Assembly: GCF_031656215.1 (NCBI RefSeq)
Contig: NZ_CP134228.1
Span: forward strand, 4,793,001-4,857,000
Origin: Mesorhizobium koreense
Lineage (GTDB): Bacteria; Pseudomonadota; Alphaproteobacteria; Rhizobiales; Rhizobiaceae
Reading direction: 5' to 3'
DNA length: 64,000 nt
The notes below the pieces were generated by a model. The model saw only the letters and a list, made by a program, of their open reading frames with translations, made no database searches and was not told the origin of the DNA. Positions 8,744 through 18,905 of the stretch are shown piece by piece (positions within the stretch are counted from its first letter, which is position 1; every line of letters begins with the position of its first letter). The position numbers and the translations under genes are program-made.

Positions 8744-8823
8744 GAAACCTTCGGCTTCGTGGCGATCATCTTTCACTGGACGATCGCGCTGCTTTTCTCT
8801 GGCCAGATTTTATCGGGGCTCCA
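8744..8823 (+). pseudogene. Remnant of a cytochrome b561-like gene
   Basis: The reading ETFGFVAIIFHWTIALLFSG followed by QILSGL closely follows the first membrane helix of b561-type cytochromes, where the pattern is arginine/valine-alanine-hydrophobic-FHW with the haem-ligand-bearing helix, then -ALL-. After about 27 residues the similarity stops, and tRNA-His begins 48 bases later. No further b561 helix follows in any frame. The place fits: b561 genes are frequent partners of YceI genes. There is a GTG at 8759 but no credible intact product. Confidence 0.45.
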
Positions 8824-8870
8824 TGCCGTTTCGGCTCGATCGAGATTCGCATGGAAGCCTTTGAAAAGAT

Positions 8871-8947
8871 TGGTACGGTTGGGTGGGCTCGAACCACCGA
8901 CCTCCGGATCCACAATCCGGCGCTCTAACCAACTGAGCTACAACCGC
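8871..8947 (-). tRNA. tRNA-His (anticodon GTG)
   Basis: 77 bases on the minus strand including an encoded CCA. Acceptor 5' GCGGTTG pairs with CAACCGT; D-arm GCTC/GAGC, anticodon stem CCGGA/TCCGG around the loop TTGTGGA (anticodon GTG), T-arm GGTGG-TTCGAGC-CCACC. The discriminator base is A73 and there is no encoded G-1 with C73, which is the known alphaproteobacterial form of tRNA-His. The first acceptor pair is G1-T72, a wobble. Confidence 0.95.
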
Positions 8948-9071
8948 ATGCCGCAGCCGCGACGCGCGCGAAGCCGACGCCCGGGTCAATAAAAGCAAAG
9001 CCGAGTTTTTTCAAGGCCAATCGCCAAGGCTTCGGCGACCCTTTCCGGGGGCAAGGAAAAAGCGGGCAAAG

Positions 9072-9098
9072 AAAAAGGCCGGGGGAGGACCGGCCTTT
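9072..9098 (-). terminator. Intrinsic terminator downstream of the phasin gene
   Basis: The arms AAAGGCCGG (9074-9082) and CCGGCCTTT (9090-9098) enclose a seven-base loop. On the minus strand the hairpin runs into TTTTTC. It lies 87 bases past the phasin stop, and no other minus-strand gene ends here. Confidence 0.75.
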
Positions 9099-9184
9099 AA
9101 ACCGCGGCTTTCAGCTCATAGAGCGTCGGAGCCGCCACTCCGCGCGGCGGGAGGATACCGCGCGAAGGAACGCTTGATAACGCG

Positions 9185-9637
9185 TTACGCGACCTTCAGT
9201 TCCTTGAAGGACTTCTCGAAGATGTCCTTGACCGGCTTCACGACCTCTTCCGTGGCCTTGGCCGACGCGGACTGCAGTTCCTTCGCCTGGTTGACGGCCA
9301 GCTCGACGCGCTTGCGGAGGTAGGAGGTCTGCAGCTCGAACAGCTCCGAAACGGAAGCGACGCCGACCAGCGCCTCGAGATGGGCGAAATCGGTCTCGGC
9401 GTTGGCGCGGAGAGCGGCGATGGTCTTCAGCGACAGGTCGCTGCCGGCCGACTTGGCCGTCTCGAAGCTCGTCTCAAGCGCCTTCTGGGCGTTCTCGGTG
9501 CCGGTCTTGAACTTGGCATAGGCTTCCTTCGACTGCTCGACGCCCTTCTCGGTGAAGGCGCGGAACTGGTCGGTCGCCTTGCTCGCGTCGAAGCTCGGGA
9601 ATTCGATGGTTTCGCTTACTTTCTCGGTCTTGGCCAT
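9185..9637 (-). CDS. Phasin family protein
   Basis: 150 residues from the ATG at 9637 (AAAGGA upstream on the minus strand). The phasin_2-type helical region fills the protein: EFPSFDASKATDQFRAFTEK, SKEAYAKFKTGTENAQKALE, then LSLKTIAALRANAETDFAHL. The Ala/Lys/Glu-rich composition with amphipathic helices suits coating of polyhydroxybutyrate granules. Phasins control granule size and are usually regulated by PhaR with PHB state; a symmetrical element lies upstream at 9767-9794. The acetoacetyl-CoA synthetase 4 kb away acts in PHB turnover, which supports a PHB role. The long upstream extension of the frame has no ribosome site and was excluded. Confidence 0.9.
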   Translation of the reverse strand: MAKTEKVSETIEFPSFDASKATDQFRAFTEKGVEQSKEAYAKFKTGTENAQKALETSFETAKSAGSDLSLKTIAALRANAETDFAHLEALVGVASVSELFELQTSYLRKRVELAVNQAKELQSASAKATEEVVKPVKDIFEKSFKELKVA

Positions 9638-9766
9638 GAAACTCGTCCTTTCGTGTTGCTCTCGCCTGATCTTGGCTGATCCTGCTCCGGGACGACACTG
9701 GATCGGCCTTCGGGGCGGCATTGGGGCCGGCGCTTGCTCCTGGCCAGCATATAGGCACAGTTTTTG

Positions 9767-9794
9767 TGCATTGCAACATTTTTTTTGCAATGCA
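9767..9794 (-). promoter_or_regulatory. Inverted repeat upstream of the phasin gene
   Basis: TGCATTGCAA (9767-9776) and TTGCAATGCA (9785-9794) form a perfect 10-base inverted repeat with an 8-base spacer rich in T. It is about 130 bases upstream of the phasin start. PhaR in alphaproteobacteria binds TGC/GCA-type palindromes, so this is a candidate PhaR operator; that identity is inference. Confidence 0.45.
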
Positions 9795-9924
9795 GCATTC
9801 GAGCCGCGTTAACCACATGACCGAAAAAGGATTTTGACGGCTCCGCCTCTTTGTGGACGCGGTTGCGCGTTCCACTTATTAACGGAATATTAGCCAAACT
9901 GCGGGAGCAGATCCGGGTCAGCTT

Positions 9925-12900
9925 ATGGGATCGAGCCAGTATTCCTTCATGGACATCGTGGTTCTGGATGAAATCCGGAGCCGCTTCGCCGATGGCGACG
10001 CGCTGGTCGTGCTGTCGGCCGATCTCGGCGAGGTGCTTTGGGCGAACGGGCCCGGCGCGCGACTCTTCGGCTATCGCGATATCGGCAGTATCATCGGTGC
10101 GCCCCCCAAGATGGGCCTGCCCGCCGAGCGCCAGATATCGTCGACGCCGGGCTATCCGCATATCGGTCGCGACCGGTCGATAGCCGTCCGCATCACCAAC
10201 GGCTTCACCAGCCATGTCGTTCGCCCGCTCGCCTCCTGCATCGCCATGCCGGACGGCGAGAGGGCGATCCTGCTTGCCGTACCGGCCAGCGAAGGGCCTT
10301 CCGCAGACGCCGGCGTACGAGCCAAGCGCGCGATCGAGGGCTTTGGCGGAGAAGGTCAGTTCACGGCACTGGTGGACGGCGAAGGTAAGATCGTGGCCGC
10401 CTCGCCGGATTTCGCGTCTCTGGCGATCGGCGAGGCGACGCTTCTCGGCCTCATTCGGGAGGTGCAGGGCCCGGAGCGTCTGGCGAAGCGGCGCATTCCG
10501 GTCCGCACCCTCATGATGCCGGCCGGCATGGCGCGGCTGACCGACGAACCGGCAACACATCTCATCGTCGTCGTGGACGATAGCGAGGAGGCCGAGGAAC
10601 CGAGGACCGAAGCGGCTGACACGCAGGCGCCCGAACCCGGGTCGACGCCGGCCGCTACGGAACCTCTCGAAGCTGCCGATCCGGCCGACGAAGCGACCGC
10701 AGCCGAAGACAAGCCGACAACGTCCGGAGATGCGCCAGCCGCTGAGAAGGCAACCGAGGACAAGGCGGTCCAGCATGGTTCGGTCGACCGCTGGTATTTC
10801 CTTCACGACGAGGAAAATAAGCGAGAACCGGAGGCTGCGCCGGTCGTGGACCAATCCGGCGAACCGGCTGCGGAGCCCGCCGCGACGATGTCCCCGCCGC
10901 GCCAGGCGGACCTTGGCACGACGCCGGTGAAATTCGTCTGGCGCACGGGCGCCGACGGCTGCTTCACGTCCATCTCGGATGAATTCGCAGCAGCGCTCGG
11001 CGATGCTTCGGCCGACATCGTCGGTCGCCCGTTCGTGGAAGTCGCGCAGGCGTTCGGTTTCGACACGGATGGCGAGATCGCCGGCCTGCTCGAACGGCGC
11101 GACACATGGTCGGGCCGCTCTGTCCTGTGGCCGGTCATCGGCGCGGACATGCGCGTGCCTGTCGATCTTGCCGCGCTGCCGATCTATGGGCGCGACCGCA
11201 ACTTCGAAGGGTTCCGTGGCTTCGGGGTCGCGCGCACGGCCGATGCGGTGGCGGCACCAGCGCCGGAACCGGCCGCGTCGCAAGCCGAGGAGGCAGCAGC
11301 GGGCGGAGGCAAACCACCCTCGCCCGAAATCAACGAAGACGAGGCCGCCGCACCGGCGGCGGAAGAGACTGCAAAGGAAAAGGCCGATCCTTTCCAGGGT
11401 GAGATTCCCGCACTCGCCATCGTCCCGAAGCCGGAACGGCGCTACAGCGACAAGATCATCCGCCTGGCCGAGCACCGGCCGGCGGCTCCCACCGAGGACG
11501 GCCTGTCGCAGACGGAACGCAACGCCTTCCGCGAGATCGGCGCCCGCCTCAGGAAGGACAGCGAGAAGCGCCGCGACGCGGAGCAGCCTCATGAGGCCCC
11601 TGAAAAGAGCGTCGCTGAAAAAGAAACCGACGCCGACAAGGTTTTGCCGATCGTACGGGAAAGTTTCGGCAAGCGCGACTGGCTGAAATTCTCGGAACCG
11701 CAAACCGGGCAATCCGGCGCCGACACCGAAGATGCGCCGACATCGGCGGAGGCCAGCAGCACCCCGGATGACGCGGAAGCAGCCGAAAAAGCCGGCGCGC
11801 CCGAAAGTCTTCCGCCGGAATCCCCACCGGGCGAAGCCGGCGACACCGTGAGTACGATGGAAGCGGCGAACACCGACGCCGAGGATATGCCCATCCCTTC
11901 CGACGCCGCCATGGACGATGGCGTGAAGACGACGGTCGCCGGCGATGAAACCGGGACGTCAGGGGATTCCAGTCAACGAACCACGAAAGCCAGCGAGGAG
12001 ACGGACGCCACCGAAGACGGCGCCCCCGCCAAGGAGCAGAAAGCAGCGGTCGAGCAAGAGCCGGTAATTCCTTCTGCTTTCGTGTCTCCCGATTTTGTCG
12101 CGGAGGAGGCCGCCGCGCAGCCTCGCCTTTATCAGGCTATCCTGTCTAAGCTGCCGACGCCGGTGCTCGTCCATTCCGGCGACGAACTGCATTATGCCAA
12201 TGACGAATTCCTGCGCCTGACCGGCTATCCGTCTCTCGAGGCGATCCGCTCCGCCGGTGGGCTGGGCGAGCTTTTCGCCGACCCTTATGACGCCGAAGGC
12301 GAGGCCGGCGGCCGCAAGCTCTGCCTCAGGACGGCATCCGGCGACACAAGGCCGGTCGAGGCGCTCCTGCAATCGGTGCCGTGGAAGAGCGGCAAGGCGC
12401 TGATGCTGGCGCTCCGCCCGGTTGCGCAGCCGGCCGAGCAGGAAACATCGGCGGAAATCCGGCAATTTCCTCTCCCCCAGACCGCGTCTGAAACGAAGAG
12501 CGACGCCGAAACGAAGAGCAGCCCCGAAGCGCGGGTCGAGGAGCTCCGGGCCATCATCGACACGGCGACTGACGGTGTGGTGCTCATATCGCCGGAAGGG
12601 ACAATACGCTCGATCAGCCGGCCGGCCGAGGCTCTTTTCGGCTTCGACAGCGACGAGGTCGCCGGCAAGCAGTTTGCCGCACTTTTCGCCATCGAAAGCC
12701 AGCGCGCCGCACAGGATTATTTGAACGGGCTGTCGGACAACGGCGTCGCCAGCGTGCTGAATGACGGGCGCGAGGTCATCGGGCGCGAGGCGCAGGGCCG
12801 CTTCATCCCGCTCTTCATGACGATCGGCCGCCTGCCCGGCGACAACGGGTTCTGCGCCGTGCTGCGCGACGTCACCCAATGGAAACGCGCCGAGGAAGAA

Positions 12901-13641
12901 CTGACACAGGCGCGGTCGCAGGCGGAGGTCGCGTCCTCGCAGAAGACGGAATTCCTGGCGCGCGTCAGCCACGAGATCCGTACGCCGCTCAACGCCATTA
13001 TCGGCTTCTCGGAGTTGATGATCGACGAGAAATTCGGGCCGGTCGGCAACGACCGTTACCGCGACTACCTGCGCGATATCAATCGCTCGGGCAGCCACGT
13101 CCTCGACCTCGTCAACGATTTGCTCGACATATCCAAGATCGAGGCGGGCGAACAGGAGATGAACTACGAGGCGGTGTCGCTCAACGACACGCTCGCCGAG
13201 ACTGTCGCCATGATGCAGCCGCAGGCCAACCGCGAGCGCGTCATCATCCGCTCGAGCTTCCCTTCCCGGCTGCCGGAAGTCGTGGCCGATTTGCGCAGCG
13301 TCAGGCAGATCGCGCTCAACCTCCTGTCGAATGCCGTCCGCTATACGCAGGCCGGCGGACAGGTGATCGTCTCGACCTCCTACGAGACGAACGGCGACAT
13401 CGTCATGCGCGTGCGCGATACCGGGGTCGGCATGAGCCAGCCGGAGATCGAACAGGCGATGAAGCCGTTCAAGCAGGTCAATACGCTGAGGCGGCCACGC
13501 GGGGACGGCACCGGGCTTGGCCTGCCGCTGACCAAGGCGATGGTGGAGGCGAACCGTGCCCGCTTCTCAATCAGTTCCACGCCGGGCGCCGGAACGCTGG
13601 TGGAAGTCACCTTCCCGTCGACCCGCGTCCTGGCGGATTGA
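9925..13641 (+). CDS. Multi-PAS sensor histidine kinase (PdhS/PleC-like)
   Basis: 1238 residues, no obvious membrane span, so probably cytosolic or peripherally bound. Residues 1-200 form a PAS-like N-terminal region (SADLGEVLWANGPGARLFGY). Two long acidic Ala/Glu/Pro-rich linkers lie at about 205-330 and 440-725. PAS domains are at about 335-440 (GADGCFTSISDEFAAALGDA), 733-840 (LPTPVLVHSGDELHYANDEF) and 869-995 (TATDGVVLISPEGTIRSISR). HisKA follows with phospho-acceptor His1016 in VSHEIRTPLNAIIGFSELM, then HATPase_c with LNLLSNAVRYTQ, DTGVGM and GDGTGLGLPL. The DHp motif is that of the PleC/DivJ/PdhS/CbrA family that acts on DivK/PleD in cell-cycle control of alphaproteobacteria. No response regulator lies beside it. 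Confidence 0.93.
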   Translation: MGSSQYSFMDIVVLDEIRSRFADGDALVVLSADLGEVLWANGPGARLFGYRDIGSIIGAPPKMGLPAERQISSTPGYPHIGRDRSIAVRITNGFTSHVVRPLASCIAMPDGERAILLAVPASEGPSADAGVRAKRAIEGFGGEGQFTALVDGEGKIVAASPDFASLAIGEATLLGLIREVQGPERLAKRRIPVRTLMMPAGMARLTDEPATHLIVVVDDSEEAEEPRTEAADTQAPEPGSTPAATEPLEAADPADEATAAEDKPTTSGDAPAAEKATEDKAVQHGSVDRWYFLHDEENKREPEAAPVVDQSGEPAAEPAATMSPPRQADLGTTPVKFVWRTGADGCFTSISDEFAAALGDASADIVGRPFVEVAQAFGFDTDGEIAGLLERRDTWSGRSVLWPVIGADMRVPVDLAALPIYGRDRNFEGFRGFGVARTADAVAAPAPEPAASQAEEAAAGGGKPPSPEINEDEAAAPAAEETAKEKADPFQGEIPALAIVPKPERRYSDKIIRLAEHRPAAPTEDGLSQTERNAFREIGARLRKDSEKRRDAEQPHEAPEKSVAEKETDADKVLPIVRESFGKRDWLKFSEPQTGQSGADTEDAPTSAEASSTPDDAEAAEKAGAPESLPPESPPGEAGDTVSTMEAANTDAEDMPIPSDAAMDDGVKTTVAGDETGTSGDSSQRTTKASEETDATEDGAPAKEQKAAVEQEPVIPSAFVSPDFVAEEAAAQPRLYQAILSKLPTPVLVHSGDELHYANDEFLRLTGYPSLEAIRSAGGLGELFADPYDAEGEAGGRKLCLRTASGDTRPVEALLQSVPWKSGKALMLALRPVAQPAEQETSAEIRQFPLPQTASETKSDAETKSSPEARVEELRAIIDTATDGVVLISPEGTIRSISRPAEALFGFDSDEVAGKQFAALFAIESQRAAQDYLNGLSDNGVASVLNDGREVIGREAQGRFIPLFMTIGRLPGDNGFCAVLRDVTQWKRAEEELTQARSQAEVASSQKTEFLARVSHEIRTPLNAIIGFSELMIDEKFGPVGNDRYRDYLRDINRSGSHVLDLVNDLLDISKIEAGEQEMNYEAVSLNDTLAETVAMMQPQANRERVIIRSSFPSRLPEVVADLRSVRQIALNLLSNAVRYTQAGGQVIVSTSYETNGDIVMRVRDTGVGMSQPEIEQAMKPFKQVNTLRRPRGDGTGLGLPLTKAMVEANRARFSISSTPGAGTLVEVTFPSTRVLAD

Positions 13642-13681
13642 CAACACAACGCCGCAGCCATTTCTGCGTTCCGCCGCACAA

Positions 13682-13706
13682 GAAAAAGGCGCCTGCGAAG
13701 GCGCCT
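13682..13706 (-). terminator. Short palindromic terminator between convergent genes
   Basis: AGGCGCCT is repeated at 13687-13694 and 13699-13706 with four bases between, giving an 8-base-pair stem. On the minus strand the stem is followed by TTTTTC. It lies between the ends of the histidine kinase gene (plus) and the acetoacetyl-CoA synthetase gene (minus), about 200 bases past the latter. Confidence 0.6.
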
Positions 13707-13913
13707 AAGATAGAATGCTGTCACAATGGGGTATGGGGCGAATTCAGCCTCGGGGACCGTTCCATTGGCGGACTTATCCCCAAGTCACCCGCGACTATCG
13801 GCATCATTTGTTAATAGATACTTACCTGCCCGAAAGAAATCTTACCAAACTGTTTCATCCGTGCAATCGAGGTAAATAACGCAGCAGGAAATCGTTAACC
13901 ACGATGCCCATGC

Positions 13914-15869
<1,956 letters not shown>

Positions 15870-16050
15870 AACGGACCTCCGGAGAATGGATGCGCCGGTT
15901 ATGCATATGGCAACCATCAAGGGCAATATGGCATCCGTGGCCTGTCGAGAATTGTTACATCCTGTTCGCAATCGTCATCGCCGGGCCACAATGACTTGAA
16001 ATGGCATGACCGCCCCTTTAGCGCTCATATCCGAAGGGGCCAGGAACAAT

Positions 16051-17952
16051 ATGCCGTTGATTACGGTCAGAAGAACGATATGGGCCGCGGTTCTAGCGGT
16101 GTTCGCTGCCATGCTCCTGGCGGCCGCCTTGCCGCTGATCGCCTCGACCCAGATCGTCCGTAACAGGATCGCCCAGGAGATGGGCGCCTGGAGCGGCTAT
16201 CGGGTCATTCTCGGCCAGGCGCCGGAAATCCGCGTATGGCCGAATTTCCACGCCACGCTGAACGACGTGACGCTGGCCGAATGGGGGACCGACGGACGCT
16301 CGCCGGTCATACGGGCGGAGCGGGTCGAGATAGACCTGTCGGCCATTGCCGCGCTGCGCGGCGAAGTGTCCTTTTCGCGGGTGCGGCTTTTCCGCCCGAC
16401 GCTCTATGTCCAGCGCCGTTCTGCCGACCTTTATCTCCCACCGATGCCGAGCGGCGGCCGCATCGCTCGCTCGATCCAGCTTGCGCGCGCCGCCGTCAAG
16501 GCAAATCCGGCCAGCCCCGATCCGGCCGCGCTTGCGACCGATCCTTTCGGCACGATCGAGTTTTCGGACGGCCGCATCATCACCATGGCCGGCGGCAAGG
16601 AAGCGGAACTGATCACCGGTATCGCCGGAAATGTGAGTTGGGCGGCGCTCAACCGGGCGGCATCGCTTACCGCGACGGGCATCTGGCGCGGCGAGAACGT
16701 TGCCCTCACACTCGCCTCGGACCAGCCGCTGATCCTGTTTGCCGGCGGCAACGCGCCGGTCAACCTCGGCATGAAATCCGCGCCGCTGACGGTTTCCTTC
16801 GACGGAACAACGAACATTTCCGAGGGCGCCTTCGTCGACGGTACGGTGAAATTCTCCTCGCCGTCGCTCCGGCGCATGTTGGAATGGTCGCGCGCGGACG
16901 TCTCGGCCAGGGCGTCGATCGGGTCGATCTCGGTGAACAGCAAGGTCAGCGGCAATGCGCAGCGCCTGAAGTTCGACCATGCCGAAATCACGCTCGACGG
17001 CAATCCCGGCATCGGCGCGCTCGACGTTTCGATCGGGAGTGCCGTACCCGGCATATCGGGCACGCTCGCCTTCGATAGTATCGATCTGCATTCCTTCCTT
17101 GCCGCCTTCACGCCGCTTGCCTCGCTCGAGGACGGAAATCCCGGCCCGCCTTCGGGCGCCGGGCTTATCCAGGGCACCAATGTCGATCTCAGGTTGTCGG
17201 CGGTGAAGGCGACGGCGGGACCCGTGACGCTCGCCAACGTCGCCGCGACGGCGCAGGTGAAGCAGGGGCTCGCCGTCTTCGACGTATCGGACGCCTCTGC
17301 CTTCGGCGGCGATCTGCAGACAGGCGTGCGTATCGACCGCAAGCCGAACGGCAACCAGGTCGAATTGCGCTTTCACGCGACCGATATCGACGGGGCGCAG
17401 ATCGCCAAGGCATTCGGCCTGACGCGACTGTTTCCGCAGGCGACCGGAAACGCCTCGCTGATGCTGAAGGGAATGGGTAGGGACTGGGAGACGGTGCTGG
17501 ATACCGGCGAAGGGCAGATATCGGTGAGCTTCGGCGCCGGCAAGGTTCCCGGCATCGATCTGGCCGGCTTCATCAAGCGCGCCAAAAGCGCGGGCTTCTT
17601 TCCGCTGAGCGCGGTGGGAAAAGGCACGCTTGCCCTCGACAAGCTCGATCTCAAGGCGACCATAGCGGGAGGAGTGGCAACGCTCGACAAGGCCGAGGCG
17701 AAGAGCGGCGACCAGATCATTTCGCTTGCCGGGCTGGTGCCCTTCGTCGACCGTGGCCTGGCGTTGTCGGGGACGATCTATCCCACGCCAAAGCCGGCGC
17801 CCACCAGCAAGGATGCCGCCAAACCGGCCGTTGACCCGGCCCAACCGGCGGCCCCGGCTACCGACACGCGGCCAACCGCGGCGTTCTTCGTCGGCGGCTC
17901 TTGGAGCGCGCCCTACATCTCGCCGATCTATCCCTCGATGATGCCGGAATAG
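16051..17952 (+). CDS. AsmA-family envelope protein
   Basis: 633 residues from ATG 16051 (AGGAAC six bases before); an ATG at 16006 is also in frame. An N-terminal membrane anchor (VLAVFAAMLLAAALPLIAST) is followed by the AsmA N-terminal domain (RVILGQAPEIRVWPNFHATL, ALRGEVSFSRVRLFRPTLYV) and, towards the end, the AsmA C-terminal beta-rich region (TGNASLMLKGMGRDWETVLD, ISVSFGAGKVPGIDLAGFIK). AsmA-like proteins span the periplasm as beta-groove bridges that take part in lipid transport and outer-membrane homeostasis. The C-terminal tail is Pro/Ala-rich. The gene stands alone and ends at a hairpin repeat shared with the convergent potI. Confidence 0.9.
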   Translation: MPLITVRRTIWAAVLAVFAAMLLAAALPLIASTQIVRNRIAQEMGAWSGYRVILGQAPEIRVWPNFHATLNDVTLAEWGTDGRSPVIRAERVEIDLSAIAALRGEVSFSRVRLFRPTLYVQRRSADLYLPPMPSGGRIARSIQLARAAVKANPASPDPAALATDPFGTIEFSDGRIITMAGGKEAELITGIAGNVSWAALNRAASLTATGIWRGENVALTLASDQPLILFAGGNAPVNLGMKSAPLTVSFDGTTNISEGAFVDGTVKFSSPSLRRMLEWSRADVSARASIGSISVNSKVSGNAQRLKFDHAEITLDGNPGIGALDVSIGSAVPGISGTLAFDSIDLHSFLAAFTPLASLEDGNPGPPSGAGLIQGTNVDLRLSAVKATAGPVTLANVAATAQVKQGLAVFDVSDASAFGGDLQTGVRIDRKPNGNQVELRFHATDIDGAQIAKAFGLTRLFPQATGNASLMLKGMGRDWETVLDTGEGQISVSFGAGKVPGIDLAGFIKRAKSAGFFPLSAVGKGTLALDKLDLKATIAGGVATLDKAEAKSGDQIISLAGLVPFVDRGLALSGTIYPTPKPAPTSKDAAKPAVDPAQPAAPATDTRPTAAFFVGGSWSAPYISPIYPSMMPE

Positions 17953-17973
17953 GCTTTTCGCTTATCGCTCCCG

Positions 17974-18083
17974 GTGCGTCCTTCGAGGCTCGCTTCGCTC
18001 GCACCTCAGGATGAGGACCGTTGGTGGCGCCATCCTCCCTCATTGTGAGGTGCGAGCCCGTGGACGAGCCTCGAACCATGCAC
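17974..18083. repeat. Dispersed hairpin repeat, family A, copy 1
   Basis: The left arm (17974-18015, starting GTGCGTCCTTCGAGGCTCGC) pairs imperfectly with the right arm (18039-18083, ending GAACCATGCAC). Copy 2 is at 39291-39396 and shares the arm sequence. It lies exactly between convergent AsmA and potI genes and touches the potI stop codon, so it may act as a bidirectional terminator. Confidence 0.85.
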
Positions 18084-18905
18084 TTACGCCCGCCGTGCGG
18101 CCTGCTCGTCGCGCAGGCGTCTTACTTCGCGGCGTTTGTTGACGATCGATGCGATGACGACGCCGGTCGTGACGATGGCGATCAGGATCGTGCAGACCGC
18201 GTTGATCTCCGGTGTCACGCCGAGGCGGACCTGGCTGTATATCTTCATCGGCAGCGTGGTCGCGCCGGGACCCGACGTGAAGCTCGCCACGACGAGGTCA
18301 TCGAGCGAAAGCGTGAAGGCGAGCATCCAGCCCGAGACGACGGCCGGCAGGATGATGGGCAGCGTTATCAGGAAGAATGTCCTCACCGGCGGCGCACCGA
18401 GATCCATCGCCGCTTCCTCGAGCGAGCGGTCGAAGGTCAGGAGCCGCGATTGCACGACCACCGCGACGAAACACATCGAGAAGGTGATGTGGGCGAGGAC
18501 GATGGTGAAGAAGCCGCGATCGAGGCCGGTCGCCACGAAGAGAAGCAGGAGCGACAGGCCGATGATGACGTCGGGCATCACCAGAGGCGCGTAGATCATC
18601 GCGGAAAAGAGGAGACGGCCGCGAAAACGCGTGTAGCGGACAAGGGCGATGGCCGCCATCGTGCCGAGGACCGTCGCGACACTCGCCGAGATCAGCGCAA
18701 CGCGCAGCGTTACCCAGGCGGCGTCCTGCATTGCCCGGTCGCTCAGGAGCGCGACATACCATTTGGTCGAGAAGCCGGCCCAGACCGTCACCAGCTTGGA
18801 GGCATTGAAGGAATAGATCACCAGAAGCACGATCGGCAGATAAAGGAAGGCAAAGCCGAGCGTGACCGAGGTGATGTTGAAGCGGCTCCATCTCTGCCCG
18901 TTCAT
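18084..18905 (-). CDS. potI: Putrescine-type ABC transporter permease PotI
   Basis: 273 residues, inner-membrane permease of the spermidine/putrescine class. The start MNGQRWSRFNITSVTLGFAF overlaps the end of potH by four bases. About six membrane helices are seen, with the ABC-contact EAA loop EEAAMDLGAPPVRTFFLITLP in the second half. The gene is last in the order potF-potG-potH-potI on the minus strand. The best match by gene order and family is PotFGHI, which imports putrescine; exact substrate is inference. puuA/puuB-like genes at 45-48 kb would use the imported amine. Confidence 0.93.
   Translation of the reverse strand: MNGQRWSRFNITSVTLGFAFLYLPIVLLVIYSFNASKLVTVWAGFSTKWYVALLSDRAMQDAAWVTLRVALISASVATVLGTMAAIALVRYTRFRGRLLFSAMIYAPLVMPDVIIGLSLLLLFVATGLDRGFFTIVLAHITFSMCFVAVVVQSRLLTFDRSLEEAAMDLGAPPVRTFFLITLPIILPAVVSGWMLAFTLSLDDLVVASFTSGPGATTLPMKIYSQVRLGVTPEINAVCTILIAIVTTGVVIASIVNKRREVRRLRDEQAARRA

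Noticed and set aside
8871-9184. Integration site of a genomic island at tRNA-His
   Set aside because: No integrase, no direct repeat of the tRNA 3' end was found, and neighbours are ordinary chromosomal genes; only the b561 remnant hints at past loss.
9616-11712. Long minus-strand open frame (698 residues) opposite the histidine kinase
   Set aside because: It lies antisense to a clear gene, is rich in Arg and Gly, has no domain, and reflects the high third-position G+C of the real gene.
16093-17844. 583-residue minus-strand open frame opposite AsmA
   Set aside because: Same shadow effect; no domain or ribosome site, low-complexity Arg/Gly content.
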